Assembly (NCBI GenBank): GCA_026075535.2
Contig: AP026540.1
Coordinates: 3,162,001-3,226,000, forward strand
DNA length: 64,000 nt
Direction: 5' to 3'
DNA from: Tricholoma matsutake
Lineage: Eukaryota; Basidiomycota; Agaricomycetes; Agaricales; Tricholomataceae
Within the stretch, counting starts at the first letter, position 1. Each line of letters begins with the position of its first letter. Positions 20,789 through 31,511 of this stretch are shown in pieces. The notes under the pieces were generated by a model. The model saw nothing but the letters and a program-made list of their open reading frames with translations, was not told the DNA's origin and made no database searches. Made by a program: the position numbers and the translations under genes.

Positions 20789-22867
20789 TCAGAAGTTGGT
20801 TGGGTTCACGGAGGCAAAGTCGCTATTTCCCCCTTTGCGGTAGATGTCCCAACGTCTAGTGAGCACATCTGGCTTGGCCCCTAATTTTCCAGGGTGGAAG
20901 CGGATGACGAGATTGAACTGGGAAAGGTACTCAGACCAATGGGCCTGGCAGCGGGTAAGCAACTTGGTAGTGCTGAAGTACTCAAGATTTTTGTGGTTGG
21001 TGACCACATCAACCGGGTTTGCGGAACCCTTGAAATACTGCCACCAGTGTTTGAAGGCTTTGAAAATGGCCAAGAGTTCCTTATCATGGGTGTCATAATT
21101 TAGTTCAGCAGGATTGAAGGAGCAGGAATGAAAAGCGACCAGATGGATTTCTCCATCCATAGTGTAAACTGAAAGGATAGCCACTAAGGCATAGTCAGAA
21201 GCATCGGTTTCAAGTACCATCTGTGAGTCAGGTACCCATTGCGTTAAGATGGGGGCATGGGTGAATTCTTGTTTGAGCTTTTCAAAAGCATCGCGGCACT
21301 TCTTGTTGAAGTCCCAGGGTGTGGATTTCTGTGCCAAGCGGGTGAGTGGGATGACAATGTCTGAATAGCTGTTAATGAAGCAGCGGTAAAAGTCGCAAAA
21401 GCCTAAGAAGGATTGAATATCCTTAACTTTTCTAGGCTTGGGCCAGTCAAGCACAGTTTTGACTTTATCCTCGGACATCCGCAGTCCATCCGGTGAAAGG
21501 ATGAAACCTAAATATTCAATGGTGTCTTTGTGGAACTTACATTTCTGTGGAGAGGTGTAAAGTCCATTTTTCTGGAGACGGCGGAGAACTTCTTTGATGT
21601 GAGCCCCATGCTGGGACTTGTTGTTGGAATAGATTAGGATGTCGTCAAGGTATACGATGACACAAACATCCAGCATGTTGCTGAAGATGTTGTTCATAAA
21701 CCGCTGGAAAGCTGCGGGTGCATTAGTGAGTCCAAAGGGAACCACCAACCACTTGAAGGATCCATAGCGGGTGTGGAAAGTAGTTTTCCACTCATCACCA
21801 TCAGTGATGCAGACTAGGTGATAAGCGTGCTGCAAGTCTATCTTGGTGAATAAGTGGGCTTTGCAGGGAGAGTCAAGGAGGTCAGAAATGAGAGGAAGTG
21901 GGTAGCGGTCTTTCTTCGTAAGACAGTTAAGTCTTCAGTAGTCGACACAAAGTCGGAGACTACCGTCCTTCTTCTTGACGAAGAGAATCGGAGCGCCATG
22001 CAGAGACTTGGATGGGCGGATGAAACCTGAGCAGATGTTTTCATCAATAAAGACTCGTAAGGCTTCTAATTCAGAGGGGGAGAGAGAATACATGTGGCCC
22101 GGAGGCGGAGGAGTATTGTCTTCTGTCTCTATCTTGAGGTCGTAAGACCAATGCGGAGGAAGGGTATCCGCTTTAGTCTTATTAAAGACATCAGCAAATT
22201 CATGATACTTGGGTGGAATATTGGAGAGGTCAGATGAGTTAGCGGATTGGGAAGAGCAGGCAGATAACCCTTCTGGAGCAAAGGTCATCTGAAAAGCTAC
22301 TGCCCCAGGAAGTTTGCTAGCACATGCATAAGTGGCAGCATTGATGAGGGAGATGTCAGGGGGTGTAAATTTAGGAGGAATGGGGGTTTCTGAAAGTGTG
22401 GAGGAGTTGAGGATTTCTACTGGAAGATTCGGAGACAAAGGTGACATCAGGGGTGCTGGACCTCTATGATCTGCAGAGCGGAAAGCGAGTTGGCTTGAAG
22501 ACAAGTCAATCATTGGATTGTATTGCTTCAGCCAGTTATGACCGAGTACAGTGGAACAGGAAGAGTCAAGTGAGGTTACATAAAATGACAAATTGAATAC
22601 TTCACCGGCAGGGAAGGTGACCAGAAGTTTGATGACCTGAGTTATGGTGGAGTTGCAAGATCCATCAAAGAGTCGTAAACTGATTGGGTTAATGGATTCC
22701 ATGCTGAGTTGGTTATTCAACATGAAAGAGGAGTCAAGGAAGCAGTGGGAGGAGCCAGAGTCAATAAGGGTTCGGAAAGGGGCAGAAGAGTTGGGAAAGG
22801 TTAAAAGAATGGTTAGGGAGTCAGGGTTGGAAAGAGCGGATGCATTGAGATGAACGTAGGCAGCCAA
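20789..22867 (-). pseudogene. protease, reverse transcriptase and RNase H of element B
   Basis: Protease: FRTLIDSGSSHCFLDSSFM near 22750. A pol linker follows. RT begins about 22050 (LFVKKKDGSLRLCVDY), where a TGA replaces the Arg codon of the usual YRxLN motif (CGA to TGA), then FTKIDLQHAYHLV, PFGLTNAPAAFQRFMNN and VIVYLDDILIYS with both catalytic Asp present. RNase H: LETDASDYALVAIL, HDKELLAIFKAFKHWW, VVTNHKNLEYFS (TDHKNL expected, so Asp to Asn) and GAKPDVLTRRWD. Only one stop breaks this 690-codon region, so B decayed recently compared with A. Confidence 0.9.
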
Positions 22868-22989
22868 ATGGGTAAGGTCAATGCAACCCCCAGCCCCAAT
22901 GGCTGTATCCTGAGGGTTGCGGACAATTTTTCTGAGTCTGTAGTCTCGGGAACAACAGTGGATGCACGGGCTTTTGTGGCTTTGGATTT

Positions 22990-24180
22990 CAGGCAGTTTC
23001 CTGCTATGTGCCCTTCCTCACCGCAGTAGAGACAAAGTCGTTATTCTTGTTCATCCCCAGTAAGCTTGCTGTTCTTCCCCAACTTATCGGAGATGGACGA
23101 CTTGGGCTTGTCCTGGGAAGTGTTCTTTGTCACAGAAGACTGCCGGTTGGAGGTGTTACTGTGGGCGGAGTTTGAAAAGGCTTGGTTTGTTGATGGGGAA
23201 GGGCTTTTGAAAGAGTCCTTCTGACTAGAGTTAGTGACATTACTGGAATTCTTTGTTTCGAGACGGGATTTGTCTTCTTGCATCCAGTAGATGTTGTCGC
23301 TGTCCTGTGCTTTCAAGTGCAGTTCTGCAAGAGTATTGGGTTTACCACCCCAGAGAACTTCTATGCAAAGGCAGAGTGGAAGACCACGGAAATAGCGGTC
23401 ACAAAGGGCTGCTTCATTCCAGTTGACCCTAGAAGCTAATTCCCAGAAGTCAATGTTATATTTTGTGATATGACCACCTTTCTTCATTGCTAAGTCAGAG
23501 AGAGCTTTTTCCGCATCTCCGACCAGGTTGTGCAGACCGAAGTTGCTTTCCAGCTTGGCAAGGAAAGCTTCATAGTCCCACATCCAGTGTGCAGAATCTG
23601 TTGGGTCATTCAGACCAGGCTCAAACCAACTGAGAGCTGATCCCTTAAGATAAGAAAGGATGAATATGATCTTTTTCTCATCAGAGGAAAAGACGTGTGG
23701 ACAGTCGCAGAAATGAAGATTGCAGGAGACTAGGAAGTCTCTAAGTTTCTTCGCATTGGCGCTGTCGAAAGTGTTGGGGTCACAAACTTTGATTTTCTTG
23801 GTCTTGGGTGTGTTATTCTGACAAAGGGTGCAGATTCTCTCCGAGAGGTTGTAAAGGACATCTATGAACCTATCCCCTGGGTCAGGGTTTTCCCCCATGG
23901 GAGGTTGATCCTCAGGATCATTGGGATCGGGGTCACCCCCAGGGCTGTCAGGACCACTAGGGTCATCAGGTCCACCGGGGGGTCTGTCCTCTAGACCAGG
24001 ATCTTCCAACCCAAAGGGTTCAGGCTGGTTGATGCCCCCTACGTACTCAAGGGGAGTTCTTGATCGAAAACCTTCTGGGTTGCCGGAAGGGTGTGGGGCA
24101 TGGGTGGACATGAGATTGGCACTGATTGAGGGGGCTCCTGAGCCGATTTGTCGGAAGATGTTTGAGGGTCTGGAAGACAC
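22990..24180 (-). pseudogene. gag of element B
   Basis: From ATG 24180 a 379-codon frame: a Pro/Gly/Asp-rich N-terminus (EDRPPGGPDDPSGPDSPGGD), then a capsid-like domain (FDSANAKKLRDFLVSCNLHF, IIFILSYLKGSALSWFEPGL, ALSDLAMKKGGHITKYNIDF, YFRGLPLCL) and a Ser/Asn-rich linker. A TAA at 23041-23043, consistent with CAA to TAA, stands just before the nucleic-acid-binding knuckle LCLYCGEEGHIAGNC (CX2CX4HX4C, about 22994-23037). Without the stop the protein would include the knuckle, as gag normally does. The 5' LTR ends 163 nt upstream of the start. Confidence 0.85.
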
Positions 24181-24343
24181 TCCAAAAGTAGTGGTGGGTC
24201 AAGGGTCGGAAAGGGTGGATCGCTGGATTGCAGAGATCCCTGGAATAGTACTGGCGCATTGGGAATTTCTTGTTGTGTGCTAGTGGGTCTTGGTAGGGGT
24301 CATAGAGAGGAAATGGACGAGTGAAGTGTGAGTTTGTATATAC

Positions 24344-25049
24344 TGTTAAGAACTGATCCTAGAGGGTTCATTGGAATCCGATCGGACACTGCAGGTGTTG
24401 TTTACAGAAGGGTGTCGGGTTGTTGCAGATTCTGCAGGAGGGGAAACGGAAAGGACTTGGCTTCAGCTTGTAAGAAGCTGCACCCTTCACCTCATCTGGT
24501 GTCCTAATTTCAAGTTGGAGGTTTGGAGGTAGGAACGGGAAAGTGCAGGTAAACATGGGAAGGAGTATGGAGGGACTTAGGTTAAGTTCAGATGAGGTTA
24601 GAACTTCAGAGGGAGACTGGAGGTTGAGTCGAATGGAGTTCAGACTCTTAGAGAACTGAGGTTGGAGTAGAAGGAGGTTTGGATTGGCAGATTAAAGTCG
24701 AGTCTATGTCGATATACAAACTGAGGAATACAAGGTGAAACTAACTAAGCTTAAATACTGTAGTCCGGAATAATGTGGAACAGGAACGAAGACTGCGGTA
24801 GTGTCTCAACTGCGTAGATAAATTATCTAGCGGGAGCCACACAGGAATCCACAGTTGAATTTGCAATAGAGACGGCAGCCTTGGGAAGGCAGCTGTGGAT
24901 GCTGTACAAGGCGGCCTGGTGCACAGCAGTGTGGGCAGTGCAAGGCGGCCAGGAACGAAATCGGGAGGCATAGACAAAAGTCAGGTTTGACATGCGGGAA
25001 AGGATCGGACAGATGCGGGTTCCAATCGGGCGAGGAACAGTTCTTGACA
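24344..25049 (-). repeat. 5' LTR of element B (706 bp)
   Basis: Pair of 17327-18032. Outer edge CTTGACA, inner edge TGTTAAGAAC. Confidence 0.95.
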
Positions 25050-25054
25050 AATGG
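25050..25054. repeat. decayed target-site duplication of element B (right)
   Basis: AATGG, partner of AACAG at 17322-17326. Confidence 0.65.
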
Positions 25055-26512
25055 ATGCAACAATATATTTGCATGGTAGTTTACGCTCCCATGATTTAAT
25101 TTTGGGGTGTGGAGCAGAGGGAGAGATGGGAAGAGCAGGTACGTCTTCAGCCAACTTCGAAGGGTCAGAGAGGGGAACAGTCATGGAAATGGATTCATTC
25201 TCCAGGGATTCAACTGACAAGACTTCAAAGTGATTATGGACAGGCAGTGAGGGTGTATGATTCACTCGCTGCAAATAGAAAAATCCTGCTCCTCTACAAC
25301 TTCTGACTTGATCTCCTCTGCAACCTGATCCTTCACTTCCTCAACATCTGCAAGCACCAACAAGTCTTGGAGGAGTTCATCTCACCCCTCAGGGGTGAGC
25401 ATGTGGATATCCTGATGATGGGGACATGCTCCAGCCCTGTGCCCAGTTTCCCCACAGCAGTAGCAGAGATCCAACCTACGTGCATGGCTGCGGGCTGCAT
25501 CAACTTCCATTGGTACTGGGACATTGATGGCTGGTGTGGGAGTCTGATAAACAGGAATGGGGTTAAGGCGGGGAAGGGTTCAATTGAAGGTGTAGGGTGC
25601 ATGAGTGGTAGTTGGAGCATGGAATGCAGCATTAAACACCACATTTGTGAGTCAGTTCTCATCACAGAGTGAAGCAGCTTCATACCAAGCATAGATATCA
25701 TCATCCGCTGGGCACCCTTCCAACATCTGTGCAATCTGGTCCTGAATTTCTTGATTGAGGCCCTGTTGGAACTTCACCACCACTGGTAGCCCACTCCCAT
25801 ATCCTGCCATGTCCACCAAATCCTTAAACTCATTGATATAATTGTCCATGGATTGACGCACCTGGTGGTAAGAGGATGACTCAAATTGTGTCACTGCTTG
25901 GTGGTGCTCATTGAGGGGACAAAAGTGGTGTACAAACTCAGCTCAAAAGTCACCCCAAGTGGAGAAAGGTAGAGAACTGAGTTCTTTAGTTTGATGCAGA
26001 ATATGGTCCACATAGAGATAGGTGTGTTCAGATTTCATGTATGTGAAGGCCCAATACATTTTTGCAGCCTCATCGACGAATTGATGCAACTGGAGACTGA
26101 TGTATAGCTCACAGGAATTAAGGAATGCATGTCCCTGCGCACGTGCACCATTAAATTCAGCAGGGGGAGATGGTTTGATCTGGGCGCAGTCTTTAGTGGG
26201 TGCATTTGGCAGTACATCATTGTTGGGTGCACTTGGAGTTGCAATGGGGGGAATATTGGTTGTAGGGTTAGTCTGGGTCCTGATGAAGTTTTTGATCATA
26301 GATTTAAGCGAATCAATTTGTGTGCATATTCTGGAAACGTCGCTTTCAAGTGCATCGAGGTGCTCTGATGTGTCCATGTCACTAGGGGGCGCATTTGGCG
26401 AAAATGGTGGTGCAGTAAAGGCAAGACTGTCTGGAACGGTGTGTAGGGAGTCTGTGGAGCTTTGGGAAGTGTCGTCCACTCTGTACCTGCCTATCTTGGG
26501 CAGTGCATTCAT
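25055..26512 (-). pseudogene. gag of element A
   Basis: Begins at ATG 26512 (MNALPKIGRYRVDD), just inside the 5' LTR edge. The order is: a Ser/Thr/Pro-rich N-terminus with a short coiled segment (LDALESDVSRICTQIDSLKS), then the capsid (PPAEFNGARAQGHAFLNSCE, AKMYWAFTYMKSEHTYLY, STWGDF, stop), then QSMDNYINEFKDLVDMAGYG and VVKFQQGLNQEIQDQIAQML. A zinc knuckle follows (LCYCCGETGHRAGACP, 25422-25472). The linker to the protease (KIKSWERKLPCKYIVAS) runs into the B insertion. At least three stops and frame changes (near 25940, 25670, 25290) disable it. Confidence 0.85.
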
Positions 26513-26543
26513 GATTTCGGGCCTTAGGGGAGAGTTTTCTACT

Positions 26544-26976
26544 ATAAGGGCAACCTCAGCCACTAGCAAAGGGAAATCCGAAGTTAAAATTATACTACAT
26601 ATTACAGGGATTGGGGATGCACCTAGCAAAAAGAAATCCGAAGAGAAAACTCTAAGGATCCCTTTGCTGATGCCCAGTATATGTGAAGATGACAAAAATC
26701 AAATAATAACCTAAAAATAGAAAAGGCAGAGATAGGCAGATCAAGGCCACCAAATGACATCATACCAAGGGGTAGATGTCGGAAGGGGTGCTCTGCCTCT
26801 AAATATAAAACTGTCAACATGCACAAACATGATAGAAAGGGAAATTAGTAATAAAATCCAGAAAAATCATAGAAAATGAAGAATAGAAGGAAATGAAGTG
26901 AGGAAAATTATAGAACAAATGTAAAAAATAGGAGAAACACACAGGGCACCCCCCCAGTCCCCCTAGTCCCTTTACA
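26544..26976 (-). repeat. 5' LTR of element A (433 bp)
   Basis: Pair of 4041-4414. It holds about 60 extra bases (about 26583-26643) bounded by a repeated GAAATCCGAAG, absent from the other LTR. Confidence 0.9.
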
Positions 26977-26981
26977 ATGCC
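26977..26981. repeat. target-site duplication of element A (right)
   Basis: ATGCC, identical to 4036-4040. Confidence 0.9.
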
Positions 26982-29002
26982 CATGTTGGCAAAAAAAGGA
27001 TTGCCTGAGGCCATCGCCTGTTACTTTGCATCACAGTTGCTATCATACATGAGATGTTCTGGCTTTTGGGCACCAGGCACAGAGAAGGCATTCTTGACCA
27101 TCATGAGGAAGTTCAACACAGCTTTGGCTCCAAACATGGTTGCTCATGCAAATATGATGACACAGGAGCACACCAGGGTCTGCTAATTATGTGTGCGATG
27201 CCATCCAAACTGGGCCTTGATCTTTGTGTTCCCTGTCTCAGACTTCTTTAAGGGGCAAGGCACCTCTGTATCATTGGCATGATCCATGACTCTGATAGAA
27301 GAGATCGGTGTGTTGAAGAGATGTATGTCCTCACCATCCACCTCAAACCACTCTTTGTGTTCTTCCACATTCTGGGCATCCTGCTCATCTGATGTTGGGA
27401 TGGTGCTCGCTGGGTAAGATGCTTGGGCATGCTGCAGGCAGTCCTTCAGAGTGAATGCAGCCTTTCCACATGCTTTGTTTAGCCTCTCCATCTCTTAGTG
27501 TGCTGGGAGTGAACACATCTTCATATCAATGACAACTGGCAACAAGCACCCAGTGACAGCACATATAGAGTGATTCAGGAAGTGGATTAGACAGAAGTGA
27601 TGGCGGTTGTTCAAGAGTGATATAAGACAATGGAAGATACCACAACATGTATGCCCCATGTTGATACCATCACCAACAATAACCTGACATTTTCCTGAGA
27701 GAAGATAAGTGGGTGTGATCTTGGTGCATAGCAGGATGTAGCTCACAGTACTCGCCATCCATGAAGAACATGTGCATGCACTTGTCACACACATGCCTCA
27801 CAGCATCCGGCTGGCCATGGAGAACAAATCTGTTGTTGCATTCTTCCATCACGTCTTTGAACCAGTCCTTCTGATCACTGGTGTGTGGGACCTGGAGTAC
27901 TGTGTCTTGCCTCTCATGATCTTTGAGAAGAGCAGAGATGATAAAGGTGTCCCAAATGTGGTACATTGTCAGCTTTGTCCCAAGTGGCCAGTTGCTAGTC
28001 TGCAGATAATTGCCCACTAGTGCCATCTCAGACAACTTCATCACATTGGAAGCCAAGAACCTGAATGGGGCATGCGAGACTCTTAAACTATGGCATGGAG
28101 ATGTTGGAAGCAGATTAGCTTACCATCCAAGCAGCATCTGCCCCATTCACAAGTCCACCACCCTATTCTCCACAAACTGATGCTCACCGACTTGAATGTA
28201 CTGGGGCTTCTGAGTGTAATAGGTCTGTATCCCATTGCAGACACTGAAGTTGTTGTGATAGTTCATGTTACAACCTGAAGCAGTGTAGATTAGCAAAGGA
28301 ACTCCTACAATAATAAGCAATGTAACTACCTTGACAGTACAGATGACACAGACCACCCAGGCTGGACACCATTTCCAAGAGTGTATATGACAGCTCAATG
28401 TTGTTGTTCTTTCTTCAGCACCTTGCCTTGCTGTGGACAGTGCAGGTTGGTGCAACACTCAGAAGGGCAATAAAGAGAAAAGAAAGCTAAAAGAGGATTG
28501 GTACACCTTTGATCCATTATGTATGCCTGTAGACATACTTAAACCAAGCTCCCACCCATGTTCCTTGAATAAAGTGAGGTCTTCTGGAGTGGCAGGTGTT
28601 GATGGACTTGCCCAGACATGATCCTTCAGAGAATCCCAAAAGTAGCCTATATACTCATGCGGCACACCAATGGACTTGCTCAAGAAGACCGCAATAGCTT
28701 GTGGGAGGACAATTGGTGCACAATCAGAGTCATTTGCATCAAGTGGTTGTGGGAGCTGTATCTCTCATTTTAATTGAGCTGCAACAAACATATGTTGTGA
28801 GTTGGGCTAATGTGATAGTACATAGTACAGGGTGGTCCCAAAAATGTTGTAGGATGTTGACATCCATCTTGGCGATGGGGATGCTACCCTTAACACTGAT
28901 GGTCACAGCCATGTTGGCAATGTGACCATGTGACTGACAGCCGCAAGTTGCTGCCATAGTGATCCCGGAGTGATGCCAGAGTTTTGATCCTGGGATTCCC
29001 AT
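26977..29002 (-). pseudogene. 5' part of KDZ-associated CxC5/CxC6-type gene
   Basis: Minus-strand fragments in shifting frames. 28459-28683: SIGVPHEYIGYFWDSLKDHV and LFKEHGWELGLSMSTGIHN, the start seen in CxC5 proteins. 28147-28420: a cysteine cluster and SGCNMNYHNNFSVCNGIQTYY, QVGEHQFVENRVVDLW. 27670-28056: LKDHERQDTVLQVPHTSDQK, HVCDKCMHMFF. 27495-27700: a second cluster, VIVGDGINMGHTCCGIFHC, LLNNRHHFCLIHFLNHSICA (CxC6-like). 27183-27491: Gln/Ala helix (ERLNKACGKAAFTLKDCLQH). The last piece (FFANMG) joins the segment at 3690-4040 if element A is removed. Several stops show it was decaying independently of the insertion. Confidence 0.78.
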
Positions 29003-29468
29003 TTCAAATATGCCCTCATGTAATCAGGTACAATTTTCAAACTCCCTACTCTTATTTTTTCCAATGCTAAGAGTTAGGAGTTTGAATTGTGGGAGTTGCT
29101 GGTTGGTCTAAACATAGTACAGTATTCTGATCATCAACTGCGTACCACTCAACAATTTCTCCCTACCCTGTAACTGTGGCTGGATTGGAGCCTGGTGCAT
29201 ATGCTGTTCTCACAGTCTTCAAAAACAGATAACTACAAAACAAGTGACACTTAGTAAACATCTGCATTTTTTATCAGTAGCAGGACAAAAGGGGAGCCAA
29301 TTATCCATAATATGTATTGAGTTTTTGGCTTGGATTTCAACATTGGAATGCCACCAGGCAACCCTCATTTTTAGGTATGCATGAGTGGTGCTTCAAACTT
29401 TGGGCAGTATGTTCAACTTAGTCATAATCCTTCAACCTTTTGTGAATTGTATCTCAGGGACTGATGGT

Positions 29469-29600
29469 GGTTAAGGCTCCAACTGTTCTATCTATATAAC
29501 TATCTTATGCAGTTTATACTGTATATGTATATGTTTATGTATAGGCCTTGGGCCTCAAGGTGGTGTACACAGTAGTTATACAGTATATAGATGGTTAAAC
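29469..29600 (+). repeat. TTAAGGCTCCAAC repeat, copy 1
   Basis: GTTAAGGCTCCAACTGTT followed by AT-rich TATA/GTATA text. A related sequence in inverted orientation is at about 34010-34136. Could be the ends of a larger decayed element or two copies of a small one. Confidence 0.4.
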
Positions 29601-29740
29601 AATTTACCTATTATGATTGACAGCAATAACAAATAACAGGATGCCAGTTGGTGTGGAAGGGAAAGTTGACTTGCCTGTTGACTTTCTCACCAGATACTGT
29701 GAGAGTGATGTATCAAACACTGATAGTTATCACAAAAGCA

Positions 29741-30462
29741 TGGTGCAAGTAGAGCGATACTAAGTGTACAGGGAGTGATGCATCATATCCTGCATCTCTT
29801 CCCATTGTAGACCATGAATCCATGATGCATTAGTAGGTATGTTTGTTTTCACTTGGTTTTCACATGCTTCTCATGCTGCCAGGGGCATACCAGTTAGGGA
29901 TGTTAAGGTTTGTTTACACACCACTGGGGGGCATACCAGTTAGGACCATTTAGGTAAGCAGGTTCAGTTAGCAGTTAGGGTCAGGGATGGTGGAAATGCA
30001 CGAATGAGGCTTTAGTGTACCGACCTGAGATGACCCAACTTGGGGGACCCCCCAAGCGCAGCGAGGGAGGGGAGGGTCATTGAATAGTCAGCCCTCTTCA
30101 TGTGCACTAGGAAAGGCTGTGATTGTCAATCTGGTGTCAGCATGCAGACTTAGGTAATGATTTTGATTTGAGGCCAGAAAATAAATGTTTTGAGAACTGA
30201 GGATGTTTTTGAAGCCATTCTGACATATGCAAGATATTCCAGAGATAATTGCCATTCAAATAACATAACAAGTTTGTGCATTATTCTAATTAATGATACA
30301 TCAGTTCAAGTGTATGTGATGCATCACTTGTATCTATGGCGGGACTGCAATGTATAATGCATCACAGGCATCAATTTAGTACTGAATCTGCAAAGGGGAG
30401 TGATGCAGACAGTGATGCATCACTCCCTGTACACTTGGTATCACTGTACTTGCACCATGGGT
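29741..30462. repeat. foldback element with about 48-bp arms
   Basis: Arms at about 29741-29787 (CATGGTGCAAGTAGAGCG...) and 30413-30462 (complement of CATGGTGCAAGTACAGTG...). Both contain GTGTACAGGGAGTGATGC. The interior repeatedly contains TGATGCATCA-like palindromes. No target duplication found and no coding content. Confidence 0.55.
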
Positions 30463-31049
30463 TTGCAATAGTTATTGGGAAATGATGTATCAACATCACA
30501 GCATCAGCTGACTTTCCCATTCTGGTGCATCTCGCTTGATGGATATTCTCATAGTAATGTTTCTCCTTTCTGTTCTGCCCATCTATATGCTTGCTCTCTT
30601 CTTATAAAAACATTTATTGACCTTCACTGACCCTGATTAAATAGAATTTGAACATCCCTTTTGTCCTGAAGCCATGATGTGTGTTCAAGTTCAACATGTG
30701 TTCCTCTAGCATTATGTCAGCATTTTGATCACAGAACCCAAACAACCTGATGCAGGGTCTCAGCCTTTCTGGTTGATTCTCTTTTTGTTGACATTTTCTT
30801 CTAATACGATTATGGATATCATACTTTGTAGATTTCCTTTCTCATGGCTAGCTGGATTCCAACTTGACAGACTGTTGAGATCTGCACTGTGAATGGCACA
30901 TTTGTGCCCCTTTGATGTGGTGTGCTAATTATAGAACATTGTATGATGCAAAGTTTCCCCTTGTTATTTCTCCCTTTCTAACTCTCCCTTTATCTTATTC
31001 TCATTGTCAGTCACTTAGTATATATATCCACATATACTTACCAAACACC

Positions 31050-31213
31050 TCAGTCCATTATACACTGACTGAGGTGAGTAGACTATATTGCTCAATCCAT
31101 ATACTCGATCACTTACTGTACTATTTATAGTTTACACATGTATCACTTAGGTACAGTAGTAATCAATTTAGTCTGTTATACACTGACTGAGTTTACACAT
31201 GTATCACTTAGGT
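31050..31213 (+). repeat. tandem pair of partial repeats
   Basis: TTATACACTGACTGAG occurs at about 31057 and 31175. GTTTACACATGTATCACTTA occurs at 31131 and 31191. The repeats are short and uncoded. Confidence 0.55.
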
Positions 31214-31264
31214 TGGATCTCTATACAGACAGTGCATTTAGACGGTAAGCATGGACCCAGTTCA

Positions 31265-31476
31265 AATCAGGAAAATCACATTATTTTTCTAGCTTTATAA
31301 AGCCACTCCAAAGCTGAAAAAGGGCATAAAGTGGTATAGCTCAGGTCTAATTTTAGTAAAGTTGAGGTAATTTTAGCATCATTTTTGGTGGGAAAATCAA
31401 CTTTCTGACTTTAAAATTTGGCCAAAAAAATCAAAAAAAGTCAAAAAGTCAAAAATAATGTGTGATTTTCCTGATG
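31265..31476. mobile_element. small inverted-repeat element (MITE-like, about 210 bp)
   Basis: Left end ATCAGGAAAATCACATTATTT and right end the complement of ATCAGGAAAATCACACATTA. The interior is AT-rich. Target duplication not resolved. Confidence 0.45.
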
Positions 31477-31503
31477 TTGAGGATGGTATTCAGGCTGGGG
31501 TGC

Positions 31504-31511
31504 TCAATGCT
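31504..31511. repeat. target-site duplication of element F (left)
   Basis: TCAATGCT, repeated exactly at 33695-33702. Confidence 0.92.

Larger units (their letters stand above)
17327..25049 (-). mobile_element. Ty3/gypsy chromovirus B (7723 bp) with an antisense ORF
   Basis: A complete LTR retrotransposon on the minus strand inside element A. The order is 5' LTR (24344-25049), gag, protease-RT-RNase H, integrase, chromodomain, an antisense coding region, purine tract, 3' LTR (17327-18032). LTR ends are TGTCAAGAAC...GTTCTTAACA, with TG/CA termini and a short inverted repeat. It has only a handful of stops (gag end, RT, integrase-chromodomain) and is much less decayed than A. Similar LTR ends, purine tract and antisense ORF at 63067-64000 show a second member (D) at the window edge. 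Confidence 0.95.
4041..26976 (-). mobile_element. Ty3/gypsy chromovirus A, split by three later insertions
   Basis: A degenerate LTR retrotransposon on the minus strand, inserted in the KDZ-associated gene. The order in its own direction is 5' LTR (26544-26976), gag with zinc knuckle, protease, reverse transcriptase, RNase H, integrase, chromodomain, purine tract, 3' LTR (4041-4414). After subtracting B (17327-25049), C (10509-16576) and E (6600-9701) it is about 6.0 kb, a normal gypsy size. LTR ends read TGTAA...TTATA, so the 3' terminus is TA rather than CA in both copies. In-frame stops and frameshifts occur in most domains, so it is not autonomous now. Each inner insertion has its own target duplication, which fixes the order of events. 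Confidence 0.93.
29003..31511. other. non-coding stretch with several inverted and direct repeats
   Basis: No open frame with recognisable content on either strand. It holds the foldback at 29741-30462, a copy of a TTAAGGCTCCAAC repeat near 29470, a direct repeat at 31050-31213 and a small inverted-repeat element at about 31265-31476, listed separately. Confidence 0.6.

Noticed and set aside
17322..25054. Absence of a target duplication for B (AACAG versus AATGG)
   Set aside because: First read as evidence of rearrangement; rejected because both derive from AACGG through CpG deamination, the pattern seen across its LTRs.
26100..26714. 204-codon plus-strand ORF antisense to gag of A
   Set aside because: It is the complement of a gag-coding region with no own motif; not conserved in position in B. 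Treated as a shadow.
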